A DNA stretch of 64,000 nucleotides, from NCBI GenBank assembly GCA_038046785.1, contig JBBSVM010000001.1, positions 62,001-126,000 of the forward strand, read 5' to 3'. This document shows, piece after piece, positions 33,414-40,853 of this stretch (position 1 is the first letter of the stretch; every line of letters starts with the position of its first letter). The stretch comes from JAHFTW01 sp038046785 (GTDB lineage Archaea > Thermoplasmatota > E2 > JACPAO01 > JAHFTW01). The notes below the pieces were generated by a model, which worked only from the letters and a program-made list of their open reading frames with translations, was not told the DNA's origin and ran no database searches. A program made the translations under genes and the position numbers.

Positions 33414-34601
33414 GTGGCCGTCGATTTCACCCTCACGGATGAGCAGCGTTTGATTCGCGACATGACGCGCGCCTTCGTCAACGAGCACATCACCCCCGAG
33501 ATTGTCCGGGTCTGGGAGCAGGCGGGCGACCACCCGCACGACATCTACGAGAAGATGGCTGCACAGGGCTTGCTTGGTGCTCCGTTCCCCACCGAATACG
33601 GCGGCGGCGGCCTCGACGCGGTAAGCTACGCCATCCTCACCGAGGAGCTCGCGAAGGGCTGCAGCAGCCTGCGCACCTCCATCTCCGTGCACGGCTCGCT
33701 GTGCGGTTCCACCCTCAAGGGTTTCGCCTCCGCCGAGCAGAAGAAGAAGTGGCTCCCCGACATGGCCGCCGGCAAGAAGCTCGGCGCCTGGGCGCTCACC
33801 GAACCGGGCTCCGGCTCCGACGCCGCCGGCATGTCCACCACCGCCAAACTGGAGGGCAACCACTACGTCCTCAACGGCACGAAAGCGTGGATCTCGAACG
33901 GCGGCATCGCCGATCATGTCATCGTCTACGCCAAGACCAACCCCGCCCTCAAGCACAAGGGCATCAGCTGCTTCATGGTCGAGAAGGGCACCGAAGGGTT
34001 CGAGTGCGTTGGCGTCGAGACCAAGAACAAGCTCGGTCTGCGCAGCAGCCCGACCGCAACACTCGCTTTCACCGATTGCCGCATCCCGAAAGAGAACCTC
34101 ATCGGCAAAGAGGGCGACGGGTGGAAGAACGCCATGTACGTTCTCAACCACGGCCGCCTTTCTGTGGCAGCCGGTGGAGTTGGAATCGCCCAAGCCGCGT
34201 ACGAGGCGAGCCTGAAGTACGCGAGCGAACGCAGCGCCTTCGGCCGCCCCATCGGCAACTACCAGCTCGTCCAGGCGATGCTCGCCGACATGGATGTACA
34301 GATTCAGGCGGGCCGCCTCCTCGTGTGGGAAGCCGCCCGCAGCCGCGAGGCGTACGACCGCGGCGAAATCACGCGCGACCAGTGGACCCTCGCCGTCAGC
34401 CGCGCCAAGCTGTTTGTGGCCGAGATGAGCCTCAAGGTGTGCGAGGACGCCATCCAGGTGCACGGCGCCAACGGCTACACCGACGCCTACCCCGTGGAGC
34501 GCTACTGGCGCGATGCGAAGATTCTGGGGATTTACGAGGGCACGAACCAAATTCAACGCCTCATCATTGGTCGGCTTGTGACTGGCTTGCGCGACACGTA
34601 G
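33414..34601 (+). CDS. Acyl-CoA dehydrogenase
   Basis: 395 residues, second such enzyme in the window. It has AWALTEPGSGSDAAGM, YVLNGTKAWISNGG, ERSAFGRPIGNYQLVQAMLA, CEDAIQVHGANGYTDAYPVE, and IYEGTNQIQRLIIGRLV at the end with the catalytic Glu region. It is FAD-dependent and passes electrons to ETF. The internal motif set is close to short/branched-chain and isobutyryl-CoA-type enzymes, but the exact substrate is not resolvable. CTTAAAT about 25 nt upstream of GTG 33414; the next gene starts directly after the stop. Confidence 0.93.
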   Translation: MAVDFTLTDEQRLIRDMTRAFVNEHITPEIVRVWEQAGDHPHDIYEKMAAQGLLGAPFPTEYGGGGLDAVSYAILTEELAKGCSSLRTSISVHGSLCGSTLKGFASAEQKKKWLPDMAAGKKLGAWALTEPGSGSDAAGMSTTAKLEGNHYVLNGTKAWISNGGIADHVIVYAKTNPALKHKGISCFMVEKGTEGFECVGVETKNKLGLRSSPTATLAFTDCRIPKENLIGKEGDGWKNAMYVLNHGRLSVAAGGVGIAQAAYEASLKYASERSAFGRPIGNYQLVQAMLADMDVQIQAGRLLVWEAARSREAYDRGEITRDQWTLAVSRAKLFVAEMSLKVCEDAIQVHGANGYTDAYPVERYWRDAKILGIYEGTNQIQRLIIGRLVTGLRDT

Positions 34602-35333
34602 ATGCCCACCGCCGTGCGTCCGTCGTCCGTCAAGGCGACGGTCGCCCGTTTGGAACAGCAGCTCGCCGAGCAGGGAACCCCTGCGCGCGCCGCCAGCGCC
34701 AAGGCCTACCTCAAGTCCGACCTCGAGTTCCTCGGCGCCGACATCCCGAGTGTCCGCCGCGTCGCCGTCGCGTTCACGAAAGAGGAGCCCGAGATGGACC
34801 ACCTGCGTCTTCTGGCCATCGCGACGGCACTCTGGAAGCCGCCCGTCTTCGAGTTGCGCGCCCTCGCCGTCGCCCTTCTCGAGCGCAAGCAGAAACTCCT
34901 CGCCGCCGCCGACCTGGACGCGCTGGAGAAGATGACGCGCGAGGCGAAGACCTGGGCGCTCAGCGACTGGCTCGCCATTCACGTTGTCGGAGCCATCGTG
35001 CGCCGCGAGCCGAGTGAGCTTCGCCGCCTCGACCGCTGGGCGAAGGACGACGATTTTTGGGTGCGGCGTCTCGCCCTCATCTGCCAACGCGTCGATTTCG
35101 CGAAAGGAGAAGGCGACTGGCCGGGCTTCGTGCGCCGCGCCGACGCGATGCTCGCCGAGAAAGAGTTCTTTGTTCGCAAGGCGATTGGCTGGATGCTGCG
35201 TGAACGGAGCAAGTTGCGACCCGAGGAGGTCGTCGCATTCGTCGGGCCGCGCAAAGAGCGCATGGCGGGCCTCACGTTCCGCGAAGCGACGCGCAACCTC
35301 GCCGACGGCCACCGCGTCGCACTTGGGCTCTAA
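34602..35333 (+). CDS. AlkD-like DNA alkylation repair protein (HEAT-repeat)
   Basis: 243 residues, all-helical ARM/HEAT-like repeats of PF08713. Landmarks are YLKSDLEFLGADIPSVRRV at the start, then WALSDWLAIHVVGAIV, DDFWVRRLALIC and KEFFVRKAIGWMLRE with the Trp/Asp/Arg residues typical of AlkD DNA-binding helices. It would remove alkylated bases without base flipping. It begins at the first base after the acyl-CoA dehydrogenase stop, so the two are co-transcribed. It converges with the coaD fusion, sharing about 4 bases. Confidence 0.87.
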   Translation: MPTAVRPSSVKATVARLEQQLAEQGTPARAASAKAYLKSDLEFLGADIPSVRRVAVAFTKEEPEMDHLRLLAIATALWKPPVFELRALAVALLERKQKLLAAADLDALEKMTREAKTWALSDWLAIHVVGAIVRREPSELRRLDRWAKDDDFWVRRLALICQRVDFAKGEGDWPGFVRRADAMLAEKEFFVRKAIGWMLRERSKLRPEEVVAFVGPRKERMAGLTFREATRNLADGHRVALGL

Positions 35334-36352
35334 CGTTTCGGCTCGGGCCCAAGGTAGAGGCCACGCCGGAAGCGCGGAATGAAAGCCATGAGGACGGCGA
35401 GCCGCGACAGTTCGGTGCGATCGAAGCGGCCCTCAGTAAGCCAGCCGATGGCGCCTGTCGTGGAGCCGATGCGTGGGTCGTTGGCGATGGGCCCCAGGAC
35501 GTCGCTCACCATTTCGCCCTTGATGGCCCTCGTCGTGAGCCACTCCGGGTAATGGAACGCCGGCCCCCAGCCGTGCGTTTCCCAGCCGTTGCGGTCCAAG
35601 ATGGCGCACGCCTGCGCCTCCAGGTAGCCCTCGTGGCCGGGGAACGGGATGAGCCCCGCCTCGATGCCGACGGCATAGTCCGCGTCCGGCCAGGCGGCCA
35701 GGGCGGCACGAGCGCGGTTCTGGGCGCCGGTCAATGTCTCTCCGTCGCGCGGCTGCTCGGCGACACCGCTTGCCACCGCGAATCCTTTGACATCGGTGGC
35801 AATGCGCGTGGTGCGGGTGAACTCCTCGAGAACGGCGGCGACCTTGACGCCGTTGGCGGAGCCCACCGCGACGCGGAGGGGCTGCAGGCGGCGGCCGTCG
35901 GCGTCGATGTGCCCCGCCGCGATGCGGGTGGCGCTGATGGGAAGGAGGTCCTCGGCGAGGACATGCGGAACGACGCGCACATCGAGAGCCGGAAGGCGGC
36001 GTTCCAGGCGAGCACGGTTGATGGCTTCGGCGCCGCGCTCGGTCTCCGGACTCACGACGATGCGATCGTAAGGACCCGTTGCCGCCGGACCCGCCCCGTC
36101 GGAGAGCGGGCGCACAGCGAGGGCTCCGCGGTAACCCGCCTCGTCGAGGTAGCGGCGCACCCGCTCGGCACGCTCGGCCCAGGGCGCCACGGTGCGACCG
36201 GGGCGGGCGGCGAGCGGGCCCTCGGTGAGCCCGACGAAGAGGTCGGTCGCTCCCTCGGCGGCGGCGCGCAGCAGGGCGCGATGGCCGGCATGGAGGGGGT
36301 CGAAGGTTCCGCCCAGACAGACCCGCACGGCACGCGGAGCCCCAGCGCTCAA
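35330..36352 (-). CDS. Fusion: phosphopantetheine adenylyltransferase (archaeal PPAT) plus inosine/xanthosine triphosphatase
   Basis: About 340 residues. The first about 160 residues are archaeal PPAT: VCLGGTFDPLHAGHRALL (nucleotide-binding GGTFDPxHxGH) and ISATRIAAGHID. The second half is the PF01931/YjjX NTPase: VAVGSANGVKVAAVLEEF, QPRDGETLTGAQNRARAAL, YAVGIEAGLI, GAIGWLTEGRFDRTEL. PPAT makes dephospho-CoA; YjjX removes ITP and XTP. TTG 36352 is 22 nt after a CTAAAAG box; GTG 36328 is the homology-based alternative. Confidence 0.88.
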   Translation of the reverse strand: MSAGAPRAVRVCLGGTFDPLHAGHRALLRAAAEGATDLFVGLTEGPLAARPGRTVAPWAERAERVRRYLDEAGYRGALAVRPLSDGAGPAATGPYDRIVVSPETERGAEAINRARLERRLPALDVRVVPHVLAEDLLPISATRIAAGHIDADGRRLQPLRVAVGSANGVKVAAVLEEFTRTTRIATDVKGFAVASGVAEQPRDGETLTGAQNRARAALAAWPDADYAVGIEAGLIPFPGHEGYLEAQACAILDRNGWETHGWGPAFHYPEWLTTRAIKGEMVSDVLGPIANDPRIGSTTGAIGWLTEGRFDRTELSRLAVLMAFIPRFRRGLYLGPEPKR

Positions 36353-36373
36353 GATAGCGCCTTCGCCAGGCAA

Positions 36374-36380
36374 CTTTTAG
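36374..36380. promoter_or_regulatory. Shared divergent TATA-like box
   Basis: CTTTTAG here (CTAAAAG on the minus strand) lies 28 nt before proC (36403) and 22 nt before the TTG at 36352 of the divergent PPAT fusion. It resembles the boxes seen at 5052 and 61899. Confidence 0.45.
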
Positions 36381-36402
36381 GTCGGATGCCCATCGAGGCG
36401 GC

Positions 36403-37212
36403 ATGGCGCACCGTCTCGCCGTCATCGGGCCCGGCAACATGGCTTCCGCCGTCGTGCGCGGCCTGCTCGCCACGAAATGGGCGACGCCGTCGCAGATGGC
36501 CGCCATCCACCCCAAGCGCGAACGGACGGCCGCACTTTCCAAAACGCTCGGCATCGAGGTTGTCTCCGCCATGAAGGCGGTGGTCGGGGCCGAAGTCATC
36601 CTGCTTGGCGTCAAGCCGCAAATCCTCCCTGAGGTTCTCGCCGAGCTGGCGCGCCACGTTCAGCCGGGCCAGGTTGTCCTCAGCATGGCGGCCGGTTTCC
36701 CGACGCGCCGCATCGAATCGGCCCTCGGCGACGTTCCGGTCGTGCGTGCCATGCCCAATGTTGCCGCCACCGTCGGGCTGGGGGCGACCGCCATCTGCCC
36801 TGGTCGCAACGCCAGCAAGGCGCACCTCGCCGTCGCGCGCGAGATTTTCGGCGCCGTCGGCACCGTCGAGGAGGTCTCCGAGAGTCTGATGGATGCGGTG
36901 ACCGGCCTGTCGGGGACCGGGCCGATGTATGTCTTCCATTTCGTCGAGGCGATGGCGGATGCCGGCGTCAAGGTCGGCCTGTCGCGCGAGGTCGCGACAC
37001 GGTTGGCCATCCAGACCCTCATCGGCTCCGCCCACTTGGCGCGCGATTCGCACCTCCACGCCGCCGCCCTCAAAGACCAGGTCACCAGCCCCGGCGGCAC
37101 CGCCATCGCGGCGCTTCATGTCCTGCGCCGGGAAGGGTTCCAAGCCATCGTCATGGACGCCGTCGAGGCCGCGACCAAGCGGAGCGCCGAGCTGGGCCAG
37201 GCTCCCCATTGA
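36403..37212 (+). CDS. proC: Pyrroline-5-carboxylate reductase
   Basis: 269 residues. Rossmann dinucleotide site LAVIGPGNMASAVVRG (5-20), ILLGVKPQILPEVL, the substrate loop VRAMPNVAATVG, and the C-terminal dimer signature DAVTGLSGTGPMYVFHFVEA with LKDQVTSPGGTAIAALHVL. It reduces pyrroline-5-carboxylate to proline with NAD(P)H, the last step of proline synthesis. All expected motifs are intact. The downstream tRNA-Thr follows after 43 bases. Confidence 0.95.
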   Translation: MAHRLAVIGPGNMASAVVRGLLATKWATPSQMAAIHPKRERTAALSKTLGIEVVSAMKAVVGAEVILLGVKPQILPEVLAELARHVQPGQVVLSMAAGFPTRRIESALGDVPVVRAMPNVAATVGLGATAICPGRNASKAHLAVAREIFGAVGTVEEVSESLMDAVTGLSGTGPMYVFHFVEAMADAGVKVGLSREVATRLAIQTLIGSAHLARDSHLHAAALKDQVTSPGGTAIAALHVLRREGFQAIVMDAVEAATKRSAELGQAPH

Positions 37213-37255
37213 GCGGCGGCAGCTTCACAAAAGGCGGTCCAGTCGCAGCCCCTGC

Positions 37256-37327
37256 GCCGACGTAGCACAGCGGTAGTGCAGCTGTCTTGTAAACAGCAGG
37301 TCGTGTGTTCAAATCACACCGTCGGCT
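37256..37327 (+). tRNA. tRNA-Thr (anticodon TGT)
   Basis: A 7-bp acceptor stem GCCGACG/CGTCGGC pairs perfectly. The anticodon stem-loop GCTGT-CTTGTAA-ACAGC gives anticodon TGT (reads ACA). The T-arm GTGTG-TTCAAAT-CACAC is canonical. The discriminator is T and CCA is not encoded, as is common in archaea. Sequence immediately 5' has TTCACAAAAGG near -30 as a possible promoter. A second, partial copy of the 3' part lies about 107 bases downstream. Confidence 0.95.
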
Positions 37328-37405
37328 TTCATTGGCAGTTCGGCAGGCCTGCGCGGTCCGCAATGGAATGCGGACCGTGCCGTCCAACGTGATTGACCTT
37401 CGTTT

Positions 37406-37434
37406 GAAGGTCGAGTGGGATCACACCGTCGGCT
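37406..37434 (+). repeat. Partial duplicate of tRNA-Thr 3' end
   Basis: ATCACACCGTCGGCT (37420-37434) is identical to the last 15 bases of tRNA-Thr (37313-37327), and upstream bases GAAGGTCGAGTGGG resemble its T-arm 5' side (CAGGTCGTGTG). It could be an attachment-site (att) remnant or a decayed tRNA. No integrase is present in the roughly 90 bp between the copies or nearby. Confidence 0.6.
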
Positions 37435-37537
37435 CTCCAGAGAAACGCGTCCTCGTGCCGCCTGCGGCCACGCCGTTGCCGCAACTTTCGCTTCACCCCC
37501 CAAGAGGCTCAAACGACTGCCCGCATTGGACTGTGGC

Positions 37538-37762
37538 GTGACCGTCTCCCCAGCTGCCCACGAGGTGCTCGGCTGCCTCGCCGCCTTCGACCACTCCGGC
37601 CCCCACCGCACCCCGCCGCTGCGCCGTCGCACCCATCTGAGTGAGGAGTCCTACCGCGCGGCGCTGCACGAACTCTCCGACCTCGGCCTCGTCCGGTTGG
37701 AGCAAGAAGACCTCTGGGTCACCACGCTCGGCAGCCACATCGTCGACGCGGCGTTTGCCTGA
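37538..37762 (+). CDS. Small winged-helix DNA-binding protein
   Basis: 74 residues. The only domain is a winged helix: VLGCLAAFDH, then RRRTHLSEESYRAALHELSDLGLVRLEQEDLWVTT as recognition helix and wing (positions 33-66), closing with LGSHIVDAAF. It may be a transcription regulator. GTG start with CTCAAAC about 27 nt upstream. The 210-base gap before it holds the tRNA duplicate and no other gene. Confidence 0.6.
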   Translation: MTVSPAAHEVLGCLAAFDHSGPHRTPPLRRRTHLSEESYRAALHELSDLGLVRLEQEDLWVTTLGSHIVDAAFA

Positions 37763-37798
37763 CGGACTCCTTTTCATCCGGCCCTTCATCCCAACCGT

Positions 37799-38476
37799 GT
37801 GCTCAAAGTCGCCCCCAGCATCCTCTCGGCTGACTTCTCCCGCCTCGGCGCCGACATCGCCGCCGTCGAGAAAGCGGGCGCCGACTGGCTGCACGTGGAC
37901 GTCATGGATGGCCGCTTCGTGCCGAACATCACGCTTGGCCCCCCCATCGTGAAGGCCATCCGGCCGCACACGAAGCTCCTACTCGACTGCCACCTCATGA
38001 TTGTTGAGCCAGAGAAATTCATTGCCGACTTCGCCGCCGCCGGCGCCGACAGCATCACCGTCCACGCCGAGGCGTGCACCCACCTGCACCGCACCATCCA
38101 GCAGATCAAGGCGCTCGGCAAGAGGGCGGGTGTCAGCCTCAACCCCGCCACACACGAATCCATCCTGGAGTACGTCATCAAGGAGGTGGACCTCGTCCTC
38201 GTGATGTCGGTCAACCCCGGTTTTGGCGGCCAATCCTTCATCGAAGCGGTCGTGCCAAAGATTGAGCGCATCGCCAAGATGGCCACCGCCGCCGGTCGCG
38301 GCAAGACCCTGCCACCGCTCGAAATCCAAGTGGATGGCGGCATCAACGGCGAGACCGCGCGCATCGTCGAGAAGGCGGGCGCCACCGTCGCCGTCGCCGG
38401 CTCGTTCATCTACGGCTCCAAGGACATCGCCAAAGCCATCAAGGCGGTGCGCGGGACGCAGAAGCGGCTGGCGTAA
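37799..38476 (+). CDS. rpe: Ribulose-phosphate 3-epimerase
   Basis: 225 residues, TIM barrel. VAPSILSADFSRLG at the start, HVDVMDGRFVPNIT (metal and catalytic Asp), DCHLMIVEPEKFI, VMSVNPGFGGQSFI and the catalytic VDGGINGETA with VAGSFIYGS phosphate-binding end. It interconverts ribulose-5-P and xylulose-5-P. It is uncommon in archaea, most of which make pentoses by the reverse ribulose monophosphate route. GTG start; a weak TTTTCAT box about 27 nt upstream. Confidence 0.93.
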   Translation: MLKVAPSILSADFSRLGADIAAVEKAGADWLHVDVMDGRFVPNITLGPPIVKAIRPHTKLLLDCHLMIVEPEKFIADFAAAGADSITVHAEACTHLHRTIQQIKALGKRAGVSLNPATHESILEYVIKEVDLVLVMSVNPGFGGQSFIEAVVPKIERIAKMATAAGRGKTLPPLEIQVDGGINGETARIVEKAGATVAVAGSFIYGSKDIAKAIKAVRGTQKRLA

Positions 38477-38548
38477 CCCCGAGGCGAACTCGACACTCCA
38501 AGCGCTTCACCACCAACCTCTTAGCCTGGATTTGGAGGTCGGTGGCTG

Positions 38549-39184
38549 ATGCTGTTGGCCTTGATGAATCGAAACTCGTCCCGCGCTCTTGGCCTTCGAG
38601 CGGCAGTCATCATCCTGGTTTTTGCGTTGGCCGGCTGCGCGGATTCCAAAGCTGCGGGCACATCATCGAACTCGCCGTCGGCTCCGTCGTCTGCGGTTTC
38701 TGCGTCCCTTGCGCCGTCAACTCCCAACAGCCAACCCATCCCATGGACCGTTAAGGCCGTTGAATGGAACGGCGACATCGGAACCGTCCAGTGTGTGTTT
38801 GGCGCTCCGGCAGTTCCTTCTGGCTGTTTCGTTCCCGGTCTCCCTTCACCCACCAACCCCGAGGCCCCGAACACGTTCGAATCGGAAACCCAGGGCCCCG
38901 TCATGCTCGCAGGGAACCTGACGTTGACCTGGCAGCCCACCACGATGCTGACACAATCCCTCTGGGTTCGGTTCTTCGAAAGCGAGGGGGACCGCCGCCT
39001 TTTGCTCAACATCACCGGCACGTCGCCTCTTGCTCTGCCTCTCGACAGTCTGAACCTCACCGCCAACGCCCGGTTGCAGACCTACATTCTGCCTGCAGCC
39101 AACCAAGTCGGTGGCGCCCAAGTCCTGTTCGCCGCTGGACAACCCATCAGCCTAAGCGGTACTGTGCTGAGCCGACCCACCTAA
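38549..39184 (+). CDS. Putative lipoprotein
   Basis: 211 residues. Signal peptide AAVIILVFALAGC with a lipobox Cys near residue 32, then a Ser/Ala/Pro-rich linker of about 30 residues and a beta-rich C-terminal domain with a Cys pair (VQCVFGAPAVPSGCF). No recognised family. It is predicted to be anchored outside the membrane. CTTAG at about 38520 lies about 29 nt before the ATG. Base composition is slightly less GC-rich than the flanks. Confidence 0.6.
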   Translation: MLLALMNRNSSRALGLRAAVIILVFALAGCADSKAAGTSSNSPSAPSSAVSASLAPSTPNSQPIPWTVKAVEWNGDIGTVQCVFGAPAVPSGCFVPGLPSPTNPEAPNTFESETQGPVMLAGNLTLTWQPTTMLTQSLWVRFFESEGDRRLLLNITGTSPLALPLDSLNLTANARLQTYILPAANQVGGAQVLFAAGQPISLSGTVLSRPT

Positions 39185-39257
39185 CCAATCCGCTCTGCTC
39201 AGAAGCGCAAATCTGGGGCGTTCCCCTTTTGTATGGGGTCCATGTGCGACAGTTCGT

Positions 39258-39275
39258 GCTCTCGCATACGAGAGC
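39258..39275. terminator. Perfect 7-bp hairpin in gap before tRNA-His
   Basis: GCTCTCG-CATA-CGAGAGC is a perfect stem with a 4-base loop. It lies in the 150-base gap between the lipoprotein stop and tRNA-His. It may end the lipoprotein mRNA or form part of the tRNA promoter region. Nothing else is seen in this gap. Confidence 0.4.
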
Positions 39276-39334
39276 CTGATTTCGGGCGGTTCCCAACCGA
39301 CGCCACGTTCCCGGAATCAGGTTTGCATCCAAAC

Positions 39335-39409
39335 GGCCCGGTTAGTGTAGCCTGGTTAACATATGGGATTGTGGCTCCCTTGTGCGGGGTTCAAATCCCC
39401 GATCGGGCC
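39335..39409 (+). tRNA. tRNA-His (anticodon GTG), with genomic G-1
   Basis: Acceptor stem GCCCGGT/ATCGGGC (one G-T pair). The anticodon loop TTGTGGC gives GTG. T-arm CGGGG-TTCAAAT-CCCCG. The base before the stem (39335) is G and pairs with discriminator C at 39409, the extra G-1:C73 pair that HisRS needs, encoded in DNA. No CCA is encoded. The following protein gene starts 5 bases after the discriminator. Confidence 0.94.
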
Positions 39410-39414
39410 CCTTC

Positions 39415-39675
39415 ATGTCCGCAGCGGCGACTCTGCCTTCAGCGACTCCTGAGGTTGCCGACAAAAAGCGGCCGGCGAGCCATTGGTGGCGTAAACTCGC
39501 GGCGTTGCTCCTGGTTCTCATCTCCGTGACCAGCGGCATGCTTGGCCTCGGCCTCACCACCTCCGGCAATCTCTGGGGAATCGCCTTGATGATCGTCATG
39601 CCGCTTGGCATTTACGCCGCCTCCCGCGTTACCCCCGAAGCAGGAACGACCGGCTACTTCGACCGGAACATCTGA
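39415..39675 (+). CDS. Small two-helix membrane protein
   Basis: 86 residues. Two transmembrane helices (LAALLLVLISVTSGMLGLGL and GIALMIVMPLGIYAA) flank a short loop; N-terminal 30 residues are polar. The ATG at 39415 lies only 6 bases after the tRNA-His 3' end, so its mRNA probably arises by RNase Z cleavage of a shared transcript. No family is recognised. Confidence 0.6.
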   Translation: MSAAATLPSATPEVADKKRPASHWWRKLAALLLVLISVTSGMLGLGLTTSGNLWGIALMIVMPLGIYAASRVTPEAGTTGYFDRNI

Positions 39676-39703
39676 CCCGCCTCCACCTGCGGTTTGAAGT
39701 GCC

Positions 39704-40795
39704 ATGGCGCGATGGCGCGTTGTGGCGGAGTTCACGATTGGCCCCTGGAGCCTCGTTTCCGCCCGCCTCCTCGCCGTCGGCGTCGTCGCCTACGCGGTCG
39801 CGGCCGGCTTCACAGCGCGGCGCGGATTTGCCGAGACGCGTCCCGATCGCTATTCCACGTTGGGCACCACGGCAACCCTCGCCTGCCTTGCGGTCCTGCT
39901 CTGGGTGGTGGGACCGCGCGCCCTTCCAGCGCCTTTCGCGCCCGCCCTTCTGCTCGTCCTCGTCTCCTCCGCGGTCTTCTCGCTCGCCTACACGGCACTC
40001 CAGCTCCAGCGGCTCGTGGACCGGCTGCGTGATGCTCTGCCCGCGCTGCCCACCGCTGGCCCCCAGGACGCAGAGACGCGGCGCAAGACGCCCCACCTGC
40101 TGATGGGACTGATTCTCGCATCCTACGCGGGCATCGGCCACTTCATCGTCTTGGGGCTGTCGCGCATTGGGCTCGGTGACCCCGGCGAGCCGCGCAGCAA
40201 CCTCCTTGCCGCCGTCGCCGAGCCGTGGCCGGTCTCCGGCCATCTCGTGGCGCTTTGGTGGGTCCTCTTCCTCCTGTTTGCTCTCCTTCCCGTTGAACTC
40301 ATCCGGCTGCGCACCCCCGACGCGCCCTTCCCGTTCAAGCGCACCATCCTGAGCCGGCTGCGCAGCCGCGAGGAGGGGTTGATGGGAGCGCACATCCACA
40401 TGACTGCGGCCCTCGCCACCGCCTGGCTCCTTGTTGCCGCCGACCCCGAACAGTGGCGCACGGGGATTCCTGCCTGCCTCGCCATCCTCGCGGTCACGGT
40501 GTTCGCCGACTCCGCGAGCGCTCTGGCCGGCAAGCGCTGGGGGCGGCGCAAATGGTTCCACAACCGCGACAAGTCCTGGCTCGGCTCCGCCGCGGGAACC
40601 GCCGTGGCGTTCCTGGTCTGCCTCCCACTCTTGGGGGCTCCGGTCGCAGTCCTTGCTGCAGCGCTGTTCTTGTTGGTGGACCTTCTCGCGCCGGTCCCAT
40701 TCCCGCTCTCGGACAACCTGCTGAATCCGCTCGGACTTGCCGCCGTCCTCGTCGCTGCGCAAGGGCACATCGATCCGCTGCTCCCCTGGTTCTGA
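39704..40795 (+). CDS. CTP-dependent polyprenol (dolichol) kinase-like membrane protein
   Basis: Up to 363 residues, about 8-9 transmembrane helices. RRKTPHLLMGLILASY, FADSASALAGKRWGRRKWF, NRDKSWLGSAAGTAVAFLVC and the acidic DLLAPVPFPLSDNLLNPL match the dolichol kinase/phosphatidate cytidylyltransferase superfamily. It probably phosphorylates dolichol with CTP for glycan-carrier recycling. The ATG at 39704 is annotated; a GTG at 39722, 27 nt after TTTGAAG, is an equally good leaderless start. Confidence 0.83.
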   Translation: MARWRVVAEFTIGPWSLVSARLLAVGVVAYAVAAGFTARRGFAETRPDRYSTLGTTATLACLAVLLWVVGPRALPAPFAPALLLVLVSSAVFSLAYTALQLQRLVDRLRDALPALPTAGPQDAETRRKTPHLLMGLILASYAGIGHFIVLGLSRIGLGDPGEPRSNLLAAVAEPWPVSGHLVALWWVLFLLFALLPVELIRLRTPDAPFPFKRTILSRLRSREEGLMGAHIHMTAALATAWLLVAADPEQWRTGIPACLAILAVTVFADSASALAGKRWGRRKWFHNRDKSWLGSAAGTAVAFLVCLPLLGAPVAVLAAALFLLVDLLAPVPFPLSDNLLNPLGLAAVLVAAQGHIDPLLPWF

Positions 40796-40853
40796 ACCGC
40801 CACGCAGAGAGGCCGACGGGCACCCTTTTGACGCCGAGGCAAGGTGGGCCTTC

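Noticed and set aside
33096..35312. Long minus-strand open frame (738 codons)
   Set aside because: Opposite the acyl-CoA dehydrogenase and AlkD-like genes; no domain and unnatural composition.
37328..37537. Search for an integrase or second complete tRNA next to tRNA-Thr
   Set aside because: Only the 3' part of the tRNA is repeated; no acceptor 5' strand, no anticodon arm and no integrase-like coding sequence is present.
39233..39529. Plus-strand open frame through the tRNA-His gene
   Set aside because: It crosses the tRNA and a different real frame; no domain.
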